DNA of 64,000 nt, taken from NCBI GenBank assembly GCA_003216415.1, contig QCIY01000009.1, forward strand, positions 17,645 to 81,644. The letters run 5' to 3'. The notes under the pieces are model-generated. The model ran no database searches, was not told the DNA's origin, and worked only from the letters and a program-made list of their open reading frames with translations. This DNA comes from Prochlorococcus sp. AG-402-O16. GTDB taxonomy: Bacteria > Cyanobacteriota > Cyanobacteriia > PCC-6307 > Cyanobiaceae. Below are positions 1 through 11,111 of the stretch, in pieces. Each line of letters starts with the position of its first letter. Position 1 is the stretch's first letter. Made by a program: the position numbers and the translations under genes.

Positions 1-17
1 TAAGACCCTTGCTTAAT

Positions 18-884
18 ATGAACAAAACACAAAAAGGTATTTCAACCAAAATTAATAATTCAAAAAATCTGAATTTAATTATTAATTCTGATACGTATAA
101 ATTGGCTTATGAAGATATTGGTTTGCTCAACAGAAACGAAATGCGCGGAGTCAGAATGCTGCTTGAAATTACTAAACCAGATTTAATCCTAGAAGAAAAT
201 AAAATTCTTTCAACCATAATAATTTTTGGAGGAGCAAGTATTACAGAAGGATCAAAAACAAAAGAGAAAATTGACGATATAAAAAAGTTAATTAAAAAAA
301 ATCCTTCATCGGTTTTGCTTAAACGAAATTTAAATAGATTAGAAAATTTGCTATCAATGAGTCACTATTATCAATCCGCAAGGGAGTTTTCTAAACTTGC
401 TTCAATAAATAATCAAAGTAAATCCTGTAATTCTCATGTGATTGTGACTGGTGGGGGTCCAGGGATTATGGAAGCTGCTAATAGAGGTGCGTTTGAAGCA
501 AATTGTAAATCTATAGGGTTAAATATCAGTCTTCCCAATGAACAAATCCCCAATGCTTTTATAACTCCAGGTCTATGCTTTAAATTTAATTATTTTGCAT
601 TAAGAAAGATCCATTTTGTCATGCGATCAATAGGAGCTGTATTTTTTCCTGGGGGTTTTGGAACATTAGATGAATTATTTGAACTATTAACACTTCGTCA
701 AACAGGAATGAAAAACAAAATCCCAATAATACTTTTTGGAAGAGAATATTGGGATAAGATAATTAACTTCGAATATCTAGCTGATCTTGGATTAATTTCA
801 GATGAGCACTTAAATCTTTTTGAATATGCAGACACCGCATCCGAAGCATGGGAAATTATCAAATCATCAAATATCTCAGATTAG
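18..884 (+). CDS. LOG-family (lysine-decarboxylase-like) Rossmann protein
   Basis: This 288-residue protein belongs to the LOG/TIGR00730 family. Characterised members are nucleoside-5'-monophosphate phosphoribohydrolases that release cytokinin-type bases, although many bacterial members have no known substrate. The two hallmark motifs are visible: GGGPGIMEA at residues 145-153 and PGGFGTLDE at 211-219, which form the nucleotide-binding and catalytic pocket. The protein is longer than the roughly 180-residue short LOGs because of an N-terminal extension of about 65 residues plus a helical insert, as in the long cyanobacterial type. An in-frame TTG lies at 9, but the ATG at 18 is the better start. 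The old lysine decarboxylase label should not be used. Confidence 0.9.
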   Translation: MNKTQKGISTKINNSKNLNLIINSDTYKLAYEDIGLLNRNEMRGVRMLLEITKPDLILEENKILSTIIIFGGASITEGSKTKEKIDDIKKLIKKNPSSVLLKRNLNRLENLLSMSHYYQSAREFSKLASINNQSKSCNSHVIVTGGGPGIMEAANRGAFEANCKSIGLNISLPNEQIPNAFITPGLCFKFNYFALRKIHFVMRSIGAVFFPGGFGTLDELFELLTLRQTGMKNKIPIILFGREYWDKIINFEYLADLGLISDEHLNLFEYADTASEAWEIIKSSNISD

Positions 885-987
885 GATAGGTATCCAAAAA
901 ATAATGAAGTTTCCCCACACCACCCATCACTTCCCTAAATAGTAACTTTAATGGATAATAACTTAAGAAGCGGGTGCTACAAATATT

Positions 988-1008
988 CCATCCACACCCT
1001 ATCCACAC
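988..1008. repeat. helically phased ATCCACAC direct repeat
   Basis: ATCCACAC occurs at 990-997 and again at 1001-1008, 11 bases apart, so both copies face the same side of the helix. CTATCCACA at 999-1007 is one base from the E. coli-type DnaA box TTATCCACA. The repeat ends 28 bases upstream of the EVE gene start. It could be a protein-binding site, but no regulator is identified. Confidence 0.35.
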
Positions 1009-1035
1009 TTCGCAATATTCCTCTAATCCATTGAT

Positions 1036-1500
1036 ATGAATGATATTAATTACTGGCTAATGAAAAGTGAGCCTGATGCCTACAGCATAGATACTTTAAA
1101 AAATGATAATGAAACTTTATGGGATGGTATAAGAAATTATCAAGCTCGGAATTTCATGAGAAATATGAATAAAGGAGATAAAGTTTTTTTCTATCATTCA
1201 AACTGTAAACCTCCAGGTATTGTTGGAATTATGGAGGTGATAGATCTTAATATTGTTGATCCAACGCAATTTGATAAAGATTCAAAATATTTTGATCCAA
1301 AATCAAAACCTGAAAATCCGAGATGGGATTGTGTAAAGGTAAAATATATATCTAAATCAAATAAAATTCTAAGTTTACCAGAATTGAAAATTTTATTTAA
1401 CGAAGATGAGTTATTGGTTGTAAAAAAAGGGAATAGATTATCTATTCTTCCAATTGAAATGAATATAGCAAGAGTAATTCTAAAAAAAATTAATTCATAA
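1036..1500 (+). CDS. EVE domain-containing protein
   Basis: This 154-residue protein consists of a single EVE (PUA-like) domain, as in human THYN1 and bacterial relatives. Typical features are the opening YWLMKSEP, then WDGIRNYQARNFMR (about residues 29-42), a GDKVFFYHSN strand and an aromatic segment ending in PRWDCVKV. EVE domains bind modified bases in DNA or RNA, and bacterial members are found both in modification-dependent restriction and as stand-alone housekeeping proteins. No nuclease or methylase gene adjoins it here, so a restriction role is not supported. The gap before it (885-1035) contains a helically phased ATCCACAC repeat described separately. Confidence 0.9.
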   Translation: MNDINYWLMKSEPDAYSIDTLKNDNETLWDGIRNYQARNFMRNMNKGDKVFFYHSNCKPPGIVGIMEVIDLNIVDPTQFDKDSKYFDPKSKPENPRWDCVKVKYISKSNKILSLPELKILFNEDELLVVKKGNRLSILPIEMNIARVILKKINS

Positions 1501-1510
1501 AAATTACAAT

Positions 1511-1765
1511 TTAATTTTCAGAATTTCTTTGAAAATACTTGCCTCCTAAATATAGCTTTGTAATTTCTCTATTATGGAACCCCTTTTCCATTAAGAATCC
1601 TGCAATAGCCCTATGAATAATTTCATATTGATCCAAATTAGGACGTTCCTCAACAAATTTTTTCATAGCCTTTTGAAGATTTTCTTGAAGTTCACATTTG
1701 AAGCTAATTACTTCATCTTTCTTATTTGTAACTCTTGGATTTTCCTTACAATTTAACTCTTGCAT
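1511..1765 (-). CDS. small DUF2811-type protein
   Basis: This 84-residue acidic/basic protein resembles the picocyanobacterial DUF2811 family by its length and its core. The core has a short strand (ISFKCELQENLQKAMKKFVE), then a helix-turn region containing DQYEIIHRAIAGFLMEKG. The layout of beta strand, amphipathic helix and second helix is reminiscent of ribbon-helix-helix folds, but DNA binding is not demonstrated. It converges with the EVE gene with only 10 bases between the stops, and no clear terminator is present. The ATG at 1765 is the only plausible start. The family assignment is from recall of its sequence pattern and its function is unknown. Confidence 0.75.
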   Translation of the reverse strand: MQELNCKENPRVTNKKDEVISFKCELQENLQKAMKKFVEERPNLDQYEIIHRAIAGFLMEKGFHNREITKLYLGGKYFQRNSEN

Positions 1766-2076
1766 TTTAAAAAATTGTTTTAAATTTAAATTTATAAGTT
1801 CCAGTTTTCTTCAAAATTACTAAATCGTCAACAAGTATTTAAAACAGTCAGTCTCAGATAATAGAATAATAAGAATTCAGTCTCTACAAGGGTTATTATG
1901 AAAACTAATTTTAGAAAAATAAATTTTACTTTTATATAAAGAATTATATAAAATCACAAGTTTTCCACATACTGTAGATTTATAGATATTTTTTAAGAAA
2001 TAGCTGTGGAAAAAGTGTGAAAAAATTTTTTTAGTGCGGGGAAATATTATTCAAAATTTCCAATTAAATTTATCTT
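1766..2076. other. 311-base gene-free gap with DnaA-box pair
   Basis: This is the longest stretch in the window without a gene I can support. It lies between the starts of the DUF2811 gene and the 3' end of the DUF1818 gene, both on the minus strand. The left two thirds is simple AT-rich DNA where I see only the likely promoter of the DUF2811 gene. The right third carries two perfect inverted TTTTCCACA boxes and an A6T7 tract. The best ORF found (13 codons from an ATG near 1897) is too short to call. Confidence 0.5.
1961..2032. promoter_or_regulatory. putative DnaA-box pair with adjacent A/T tract
   Basis: TTTTCCACA (1961-1969) and its inverted copy TGTGGAAAA (2005-2013) match the consensus reported for cyanobacterial DnaA boxes. 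A third, one-mismatch copy (TGTGAAAAA, 2016-2024) overlaps an A6T7 run at 2020-2032. Two perfect nine-base boxes within 53 bases are unlikely by chance in DNA this poor in C. No dnaA or dnaN is nearby, so the main origin is not implied. A DnaA titration site, a DnaA-regulated promoter or a cryptic origin are possible; protein binding is inference. Confidence 0.4.
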
Positions 2077-2448
2077 TTAATCCATTGATTCCCACATTTT
2101 TTTTATTTCAGAAAATAAATTTTGTGCTATTGGTATCGGCCAATACATTTCAAAAGATCTTGTTTGGTCCTGACTTTCAAAAACGAACCTTAAACTCCAT
2201 TCGTTTTTTTTCCCTTCTAACTCAATAAACCAAGGAAGTTGTTCTAATTCTAATGAAATAGACTCCTCATCCATTAAGTTAGTTTGGATTCCTAATAGTT
2301 GCTCATTAATTTTTAAAAGTAATAGATAGAGTGAATAAAATTCATTTTTTTGTAACTCAATTGACCAATTATCAACTCCAATCAAAAAGCAATATTTACC
2401 TTTTTTAAAATCTCTAAGTAATCTCCATCTTTTTTGGTCTTTTAACAA
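2077..2448 (-). CDS. DUF1818 family protein
   Basis: This 123-residue protein is restricted to cyanobacteria and resembles the DUF1818 family. Recognisable parts are an opening WRLLRDF, the segment VDNWSIELQKNEF around residues 25-37, an acidic MDEESISLELE, and WFIELEG followed by SLRFVFES near residues 73-92. No catalytic motif is evident and the function is unknown. It follows rpoZ with only two bases between them, so the two are probably co-transcribed and translationally coupled. The start is a TTG at 2448, because no ATG or GTG occurs upstream in frame or among the early codons. The end of the gene abuts the DnaA-box gap. Confidence 0.8.
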   Translation of the reverse strand: MLKDQKRWRLLRDFKKGKYCFLIGVDNWSIELQKNEFYSLYLLLLKINEQLLGIQTNLMDEESISLELEQLPWFIELEGKKNEWSLRFVFESQDQTRSFEMYWPIPIAQNLFSEIKKMWESMD

Positions 2449-2450
2449 GA

Positions 2451-2687
2451 TTAACCAGGAAGTAAATCTGGTTGGTCTTGTTCATCGCTTAGTTCAATTA
2501 TTGACCTTTGAACAGGTTTAATCGTTGACTCTTCTAATAAGCCATCAAAATCATCAAAACGCCTTTGTTTAGCTCTGAAAGCAATTCTCACTGTAGTCAA
2601 GTATCTATTGGTTGATTTTCTTATTAAACTCTCACCTCTTTTGGCAAGATCATTAGAGTCGACTCCCGTATTGTTAGATATGTTCAT
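2451..2687 (-). CDS. rpoZ: RNA polymerase omega subunit
   Basis: This 78-residue protein is the cyanobacterial omega subunit. Omega binds the C-terminal tail of beta' and helps assemble and stabilise RNA polymerase; in cyanobacteria it also favours association of the principal sigma factor. The sequence shows the short cyanobacterial form, with the conserved helix region [17 protein letters not shown] around residues 27-43, a linker with FDD and a tail containing [14 protein letters not shown]. It heads a two-gene unit with the DUF1818 gene and is divergent from the Hsp70-like gene. The remaining polymerase subunits found here (rpoB, rpoC1, rpoC2) lie 45-54 kb away in the window. Confidence 0.95.
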   Translation of the reverse strand: MNISNNTGVDSNDLAKRGESLIRKSTNRYLTTVRIAFRAKQRRFDDFDGLLEESTIKPVQRSIIELSDEQDQPDLLPG

Positions 2688-2783
2688 TAAAAATTTTTTT
2701 TTTACTATAAAATATATTTTACAGTTTATTGGACATATTCAAAACATAAATTAAAAAAAACTTAATTGATTTAAAAAATTCAT

Positions 2784-4352
2784 ATGGAAGAAATTTTATC
2801 TGGAACGCTTTCTATAGATTTAGGGAATACAAATACTGTAGTAGCTTTTCAAGATCAAAAAGATATAAATTCTGTTTTAATTGAAATACCAAATATTACA
2901 TCATCTCCAGGTGTAATCCCCACAGCGGTTTGGTTCGAGGAACCTTCAAAAAATTTAAAAATTGGTTTGAGTGCTTTAAAAATGAGGGATAGCTCTAATT
3001 CGAATTTGTTTTTTCATTCGAATTTTAAAAGATTAATTGGAAATCCTATTGAAAAAATTAATAAAGAAAACATTTTAAAACCTACTGAATGTGGCGAAAA
3101 ATTTCTTAAATTTTTGTGGTCAAGCATTCCTCGAAAATATGAGATCAAGAGACTTGTTTTAACTGCTCCTATTGATACATATAAAGGTTATAGAGAATGG
3201 TTAATTAAACTTTGCAGGGAAATATCTGTAGAGGAAATAGCGCTAGTAGATGAACCAACTGCAGCAAGTTTAGGGATTAATATACCTTTTGGATCCAAAA
3301 TTATGACTTTAGATATTGGAGGGAGCACAATAGATATGAATATAGTAAAAATTGAAGGGGGAGAAGGTAAATCTGGACCCATAGCTGAATTGTTAAAATT
3401 TAAAGGTAATGATGTAAGTTTAATTTCAAAACAAAAAATTAGGTGTGCAGAAATAATAAGTAAAATAGGCTCAAAAATTGGAGGTAAAGATATTGATCAA
3501 TGGATCGTTGATTATTTTATTCCAGATAATAAATATCCAATTAATATTTTAAAGGCAGAAGAAATAAAATGTAAACTCAGCTCATCTAAAATAAAATATG
3601 AAAATAAATATTCAACAAAATTTTTAATTGAAGAAAAAAAAGAAAAAGAATTTTACCTAAGTAGAGAAATATTTGAGAAAATTATAATTGAGAATAATCT
3701 TCTAAATCACCTTAACTCCTTACTCAAAGATTTATTAAATGAAGCAAGAGGGAAATTTTGTACAGTAGATGACTTGAGCGTAATTATTTTGGTTGGAGGA
3801 GGTTCTCAAATTCCATTAATAAAAGAATGGATAACAAAAAAGATTTCTAAAGTTCAAATTAAGTCTCCACCTCCAATTGAATCAATAGCCTTGGGGGCTT
3901 TAGCAATGACCCCAGGGGTAAAAATTAAAGACATTCTAACTAAAGGATTATCTATAAGATTATTTAATAGAAGAGAACAAAAACACTTCTGGCATCCTAT
4001 TTTTTGCAAAGGCCAAACATGGCCTACTGAGAACTCATTTAAACTTATCCTTCAAGCCAGTAGAAATTATCAGAAAATATTTGAAATAATTATTGGAGAA
4101 ACAAAAAAAGAAAGAGCATATGATGTGATTTTTGAAAATGGATTACCAAAACTATCAGAGATTCAAAGTGAAGAAGAAATTATAAAATGGGATAAAAAAC
4201 CACTCAAAATCGAACTAAAAAATACATCAAATATTGGAGAAGACAACTTAATACTTTTCTTCAATATCAATAAAGAAGCCAATTTACTAGTTAAGTGTTT
4301 CAATATTGAAGATGAATATTTAGGAGAATTTAATTTAGGAAATATTTTCTGA
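2784..4352 (+). CDS. Hsp70-like protein lacking the lid domain
   Basis: This 522-residue protein has the actin/Hsp70 ATPase fold. Phosphate-1 is IDLGNTNTVVAF (about 11-22), followed by VDEPTAASLG (about 155-164), phosphate-2 LDIGGSTIDM (about 176-185) and the adenosine motif VGGGSQIP (about 337-344). A shortened beta-type substrate domain follows (about 385-520). The helical lid and the acidic EEVD-like tail of canonical DnaK (about 630 residues) are absent, so it is not the main DnaK. Related short Hsp70s occur across cyanobacteria, with clients unknown. It is divergent from rpoZ and convergent with pyrR (7 bases apart). A chaperone or regulatory ATPase role is inferred from the fold only. 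Confidence 0.88.
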   Translation: MEEILSGTLSIDLGNTNTVVAFQDQKDINSVLIEIPNITSSPGVIPTAVWFEEPSKNLKIGLSALKMRDSSNSNLFFHSNFKRLIGNPIEKINKENILKPTECGEKFLKFLWSSIPRKYEIKRLVLTAPIDTYKGYREWLIKLCREISVEEIALVDEPTAASLGINIPFGSKIMTLDIGGSTIDMNIVKIEGGEGKSGPIAELLKFKGNDVSLISKQKIRCAEIISKIGSKIGGKDIDQWIVDYFIPDNKYPINILKAEEIKCKLSSSKIKYENKYSTKFLIEEKKEKEFYLSREIFEKIIIENNLLNHLNSLLKDLLNEARGKFCTVDDLSVIILVGGGSQIPLIKEWITKKISKVQIKSPPPIESIALGALAMTPGVKIKDILTKGLSIRLFNRREQKHFWHPIFCKGQTWPTENSFKLILQASRNYQKIFEIIIGETKKERAYDVIFENGLPKLSEIQSEEEIIKWDKKPLKIELKNTSNIGEDNLILFFNINKEANLLVKCFNIEDEYLGEFNLGNIF

Positions 4353-4359
4353 ATTAAAG

Positions 4360-4896
4360 TTATTCAAGAAAAACGCCTTCTTCATTATCAACATTATTTA
4401 AACGTAAACTAATACTTTCATTTTTGCTGGTTGGAATTTTTTTTCCGCAAAAATCAGGTTGGATAGGTAATTCTCTATGACCTCTATCTACCATGACTAG
4501 TAACATCACTCTTAGGGGTCTACCCCATGAATATAAAGCATCCAATGCAGCTCTAATTGTTCTCCCTGTATAAATTACATCATCTATCAAGATAATTTCT
4601 TGTTTCTCAATAGGAGTTGGAATATCAGTTACTTTTATTAGGCGAGTGCCAACTCTATTTTGATCATCTCTATAAAAAGTTGGATCAATTATTCCTTTTC
4701 TTATTTTTTTACCTGTCTGTAAGAATAATTCTTTTTCTAGAACTTCGGCTAGATCAATTCCTCTAGTAGGAATACCAACCAAAAGGAGGTTATCTAAATT
4801 TTTTACTTTTTCAATAATTTCAGAAGTTAAACGTGAAAGGGTTTTTCTAAGCTCTACTTCAGTAAGTATTACAATTCTTTTTGTTTTATTAGACAT
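4360..4896 (-). CDS. pyrR: PyrR-type uracil phosphoribosyltransferase/regulator
   Basis: This 178-residue type I phosphoribosyltransferase matches PyrR. In Bacillus, PyrR binds pyr mRNA and also makes UMP from uracil and PRPP. The PRPP-binding loop ILIDDVIYTGRT lies at 102-113, the GIPTRG motif at 41-46, and DPTFYRDD, typical of PyrR, at 71-78. No pyrimidine gene or obvious PyrR-binding attenuator is next to it, so in this organism the enzyme activity may be the main role. The C-terminal 20 residues are acidic and variable. The start ATG at 4896 is unambiguous. Confidence 0.93.
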   Translation of the reverse strand: MSNKTKRIVILTEVELRKTLSRLTSEIIEKVKNLDNLLLVGIPTRGIDLAEVLEKELFLQTGKKIRKGIIDPTFYRDDQNRVGTRLIKVTDIPTPIEKQEIILIDDVIYTGRTIRAALDALYSWGRPLRVMLLVMVDRGHRELPIQPDFCGKKIPTSKNESISLRLNNVDNEEGVFLE

Positions 4897-5032
4897 AATT
4901 TATCAATAAAAAAATTCATTAAATATTTTTATAAATTAGCAAAAGCTAACCATGTTAAATATAAATTGTTAAAGAGTAGTGTTTAAAGCTAAATTTAAGA
5001 TTGGATCACTTAAAAATCAATTTGATCTAAAT

Positions 5033-6655
5033 ATGACAAAGATTCGCAGAAAAAATATAAATGAATTAAGTGTTCCTCAGAGCCCTGTAGTTCTTGCAAT
5101 ATTAGATGGATGGGGACATCGAGAAGATATGTCCAATAATGCTATAAAAAGTGCCAGCACACCAATCATGGACTCCTTGTGGCATGCATATCCGCATACT
5201 CTAATAAGTGCTAGTGGATCTGATGTAGGTCTCCCAGATGGTCAAATGGGTAATTCAGAGGTGGGGCACCTTACCATTGGTTCGGGAAGAATAATCCAAC
5301 AGGAACTTGTGAGGATTTCAAATATCGTAAAAAATAATCAATTAGGCATAGTTAATGAATTGAAAGCGATGGCTAATTCATTAAAGAAAAATAATTCTAC
5401 TTTGCATATTACGGGATTATGTTCTGATGGAGGAGTACATAGTCATATAGATCATTTGTTAGGTTTAATAAAGTGGGCATCTGATAATGGCATCAAAAAA
5501 GTAGCAATTCATATTATTACGGATGGAAGAGATACTCCTGCAAAAAGCGCATCTAAATATCTAAATCAAATAGAGTCATGCATAAAAAAATTTAAAACAG
5601 GAGAGATAGCATCTATATGCGGAAGATACTGGATAATGGATAGAAATCTCTTATGGGATAGAACAGAAAAAGCATATGAAAATTTGATTGATCCAGATAT
5701 TAAAGTAACAAATATTTCTCCTCAGGATTACATAAAGAAAAGTTATGACAAAAGCATAACTGATGAATTTATAGAGCCTGTACGAATGTCTGAAAACTAT
5801 CTTAAAGATGGTGATAGTTTAATTTGTTTTAATTTTCGTCCTGACAGAGCAAGGCAAATAATTAAATCTCTATCAGAGAAAAAATTCTCAGATTTTGAAA
5901 GAAAAATTTTTCCAAATCTAGATATAATTACCTTTACTCAATATGACATAAACCTACCGGTTAAAGTGGCATTTCCGCCTGAATCCCTTAATAATTTTAT
6001 CGGACAAATAGTTTCAGAAAACGGACTCAAACAATACAGAACAGCAGAGACAGAAAAATATCCTCACGTGACATATTTTTTTAATGGAGGAGTAGAAATT
6101 CCTTTACCTGGAGAAGAAAGACATTTAATTCCATCTCCAAGAGTCTCAACTTATGATATGGAACCTGAGATGTCTGCCGAAGAATTAACTATTAGTTGCT
6201 CTAATGCAATTAAAAGTGGAAGCTATGCTTTTGTTGTAATCAATTTTGCTAATCCTGATATGGTTGGTCATACAGGCGATATGAATGCAACAATTAAAGC
6301 TATAGAAAAAGTAGATAAATGTATAGGTCAAATAGTAAATGCTACTGGAGAAATGGGTGGAAGTATCCTTATAACAGCAGATCATGGCAATGCAGAGTTA
6401 ATGAAAGGTCCTACAGGAGAACCATGGACTGCACATACTACGAATAAGGTTCCATTAATTTTTATTGAGGGTGAAAAAAGGAAAATTCGGAATATGGGAA
6501 ATGAGATATATTTAAGAGATAATGCTGGCTTAGCAGATGTTGCACCCACTTTATTACAGTTATTAAATCTCCCAATCCCAAAAGAAATGACGGGAAAATC
6601 TTTAATTAAAGAGATCGAGTTGAAAGGCTATAATAAGGTAGTTCAACACGTCTAA
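5033..6655 (+). CDS. gpmI: 2,3-bisphosphoglycerate-independent phosphoglycerate mutase
   Basis: This 540-residue enzyme interconverts 3- and 2-phosphoglycerate with two Mn ions and a phosphoserine intermediate, linking Calvin-cycle carbon to lower glycolysis. The alkaline-phosphatase-superfamily signature is clear: LDGWG at 24-28 supplies a metal-binding Asp and MGNSEVGH at 72-79 holds the catalytic Ser75. Later metal-ligand motifs include [12 protein letters not shown] and ITADHGN. An upstream in-frame GTG at 4979 would add 18 residues, but the ATG at 5033 gives the usual N-terminus and is preferred. secG follows 22 bases downstream, so the two are likely in one transcript. Confidence 0.96.
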   Translation: MTKIRRKNINELSVPQSPVVLAILDGWGHREDMSNNAIKSASTPIMDSLWHAYPHTLISASGSDVGLPDGQMGNSEVGHLTIGSGRIIQQELVRISNIVKNNQLGIVNELKAMANSLKKNNSTLHITGLCSDGGVHSHIDHLLGLIKWASDNGIKKVAIHIITDGRDTPAKSASKYLNQIESCIKKFKTGEIASICGRYWIMDRNLLWDRTEKAYENLIDPDIKVTNISPQDYIKKSYDKSITDEFIEPVRMSENYLKDGDSLICFNFRPDRARQIIKSLSEKKFSDFERKIFPNLDIITFTQYDINLPVKVAFPPESLNNFIGQIVSENGLKQYRTAETEKYPHVTYFFNGGVEIPLPGEERHLIPSPRVSTYDMEPEMSAEELTISCSNAIKSGSYAFVVINFANPDMVGHTGDMNATIKAIEKVDKCIGQIVNATGEMGGSILITADHGNAELMKGPTGEPWTAHTTNKVPLIFIEGEKRKIRNMGNEIYLRDNAGLADVAPTLLQLLNLPIPKEMTGKSLIKEIELKGYNKVVQHV

Positions 6656-6677
6656 AGTTTATACAAGTCTTTTACAA

Positions 6678-6905
6678 ATGATTCAAATTTTTAGCTGGAT
6701 ATGGGTTTTTTCAGGGGTTCTATTGATACTTTTAGTTTTACTTCATAGTCCCAAAGGTGATGGAATGGGGGGTATAGCTGCTAGTGGAAGCTCAATGTTC
6801 AATAGCGCAAGCAGTGCAGAAGCTTCTCTCAACAAAATAACTTGGACTCTTTTAGTTATATTTTTATCTCTCGCAATTATCCTTAGCGCTGGCTGGATTT
6901 CATAA
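6678..6905 (+). CDS. secG: protein translocase subunit SecG
   Basis: This 75-residue membrane protein is the small SecG subunit of the SecYEG translocon, which acts in the cytoplasmic and thylakoid membranes. Two hydrophobic helices (about residues 5-22 and 54-72) flank a conserved loop with HSPKGDGMGG and a Ser/Ala-rich SSMFNSASSAEASLNKIT, which is the family signature. It lies close behind gpmI on the same strand. It converges with groEL, and a hairpin at 6920-6944 separates the two units. Confidence 0.95.
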   Translation: MIQIFSWIWVFSGVLLILLVLLHSPKGDGMGGIAASGSSMFNSASSAEASLNKITWTLLVIFLSLAIILSAGWIS

Positions 6906-6919
6906 AGTTTGAACAAAAA

Positions 6920-6944
6920 AAGGGATCATTCAAAATGATCCCTT
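6920..6944 (-). terminator. intrinsic terminator of groESL
   Basis: A perfect 11-base inverted repeat, AAGGGATCATT (6920-6930) and AATGATCCCTT (6934-6944), has a three-base loop. Read on the minus strand, the hairpin runs directly into T's (A-run at 6915-6921 on the plus strand), 33 bases after the groEL stop. It can also fold in the secG transcript, but the T-tract there is poor. This is the most convincing intrinsic terminator in the window. Confidence 0.85.
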
Positions 6945-6977
6945 AATTTAAAAATTGATTTATTAACAATTTATTAG

Positions 6978-8642
<1,665 letters not shown>

Positions 8643-8666
8643 TTAATAATTTTTGAAACAAATATT

Positions 8667-8978
8667 TTAGCCAACTACAGCTAAGATATCCTTTTCTGAG
8701 AGCAAGACATATTCATCTCCTCCCAATTTAATGTCTGTTCCAGCATATTTGCTGTACAAGACTTTGTCGCCAACACTCACTTCTGGAGTTTGTCGAGAAC
8801 CATCGTCATTAAGTTTCCCAGGACCTACCTGAGCAACTTCTCCCACTTGTGGTTTTTCTTTAGCTGTATCAGGCAAAAGTATGCCCCCAGCAGTTTTTTC
8901 CTCAGATGCGGAAACTTTAATAAATATTCTATCTCCCAGTGGTTTTACTGTAGAGACTGTAAGTGAAACAGCTGCCAT
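8667..8978 (-). CDS. groS: co-chaperonin GroES
   Basis: This 103-residue protein is the heptameric lid of GroEL. It has the N-terminal [12 protein letters not shown], the mobile loop with [19 protein letters not shown] (about 27-45) that contacts GroEL, and the final strand [15 protein letters not shown]. It is the first gene of groES-groEL. The leader is about 100 bases or more and carries a five-base-pair hairpin at 9003-9015. A K-box-like element lies at 9096-9111 near the likely promoter. Confidence 0.97.
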   Translation of the reverse strand: MAAVSLTVSTVKPLGDRIFIKVSASEEKTAGGILLPDTAKEKPQVGEVAQVGPGKLNDDGSRQTPEVSVGDKVLYSKYAGTDIKLGGDEYVLLSEKDILAVVG

Positions 8979-9002
8979 AGATTAATGGAGGGTCATGATT
9001 GA

Positions 9003-9015
9003 GACGCTTTGCGTC
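9003..9015 (-). other. small hairpin in the groES leader
   Basis: GACGC (9003-9007) and GCGTC (9011-9015) can form a five-base-pair GC-rich hairpin with a three-base loop, 24 bases upstream of the groES start. No T-run follows, so it is not a terminator. A role in mRNA stability or thermosensing is possible but unsupported beyond the pairing. Confidence 0.35.
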
Positions 9016-9095
9016 ATAAAAATGGAAAGAGAAGTTCTCTATCCGTATCTTCAACAACATAATCCGCGAAGCAGCAATTAAACCATACTTTAACT

Positions 9096-9111
9096 GTGCG
9101 GGTGGCCGAAC
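9096..9111 (-). promoter_or_regulatory. K-box-like groESL control element
   Basis: Read on the minus strand, GTTCGGCCACCCGCAC fits the pattern GTTCGG-NNAN-CCNNAC at every specified position. As I recall it, this is the K-box described upstream of groE operons in cyanobacteria and linked to light/heat control independent of HrcA and CIRCE. It lies 118 bases upstream of the groES start, and possible -10 sequences (TAAAGT, TATGGT) follow immediately downstream. I find no CIRCE repeat (TTAGCACTC-N9-GAGTGCTAA) between groES and atpD. The element is seen directly and its function here is inferred. Confidence 0.6.
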
Positions 9112-9194
9112 CCATTTAACGAATCTACCCATTAGATGGTAGTATTTTCGGATTATGAGCTGTTTAAAATCAGCTATTCATCACCAATCAATAA

Positions 9195-10658
<1,464 letters not shown>

Positions 10659-10703
10659 ATATCTAAATTTATTAAAATTAAACCCTAAAATAATTTTAAA
10701 TTA

Positions 10704-11108
10704 ATGGCAATTTCTCTTAAAGTTTTAGCTCCTAATAAAAATGTTTATCAAGGCGAAGCTGAAGAAGTAATCCTTCCAAGTACTACTGGTCAACTTGGCG
10801 TACTTCCAGGACATATTTCTTTAGTAACGGCCATTGATATTGGCGTTTTAAGGATAAGAATGAATTCTCAGTGGAAATCAATAGCTTTAATGGGTGGCTT
10901 TGCTGAAATCGAATCAGATGAGGTCATAGTTTTAGTAAACAATGCGGAAATCGGTTCTGACATTAACGTTCAAAATGCCGAACAAGATCTTAAAGAAGCA
11001 AAATTAGCAATTAGTAAATTCTCTGAAAATGAAAAAACTCCAGAGAAAATTAAGGCTTTAAAAGAGATTTCGAAGGCTGAGGCTAGAATTCAAGCTGCAA
11101 AAAACTAA
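10704..11108 (+). CDS. atpC: F1-ATP synthase subunit epsilon
   Basis: This 134-residue rotor-stalk subunit binds gamma and the c-ring and modulates ATP hydrolysis. The N-terminal beta-sandwich includes the motifs [31 protein letters not shown] split over residues 7-38. The C-terminal part from about residue 90 is a helical hairpin rich in Lys, Glu and Ala. It is the last gene of atpD-atpC and ends three bases from the convergent PSRP-3 gene, leaving no room for a separate intrinsic terminator. Confidence 0.96.
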   Translation: MAISLKVLAPNKNVYQGEAEEVILPSTTGQLGVLPGHISLVTAIDIGVLRIRMNSQWKSIALMGGFAEIESDEVIVLVNNAEIGSDINVQNAEQDLKEAKLAISKFSENEKTPEKIKALKEISKAEARIQAAKN

Positions 11109-11111
11109 TTT

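Noticed and set aside
1036..1500. EVE protein as part of a modification-dependent restriction system
   Set aside because: No McrB-like ATPase, nuclease or methylase gene is nearby; the stand-alone EVE form is typical.
2034..2228. 64-codon plus-strand frame from the DnaA-box gap into DUF1818
   Set aside because: Mostly antisense to DUF1818, GTG start without support, Phe-rich product typical of AT-rich noise.
9091..9150. GC-richer patch suspected of being a tRNA or small RNA
   Set aside because: It does not fold into a cloverleaf and has no T-loop signature; the content is better explained by the K-box and promoter.
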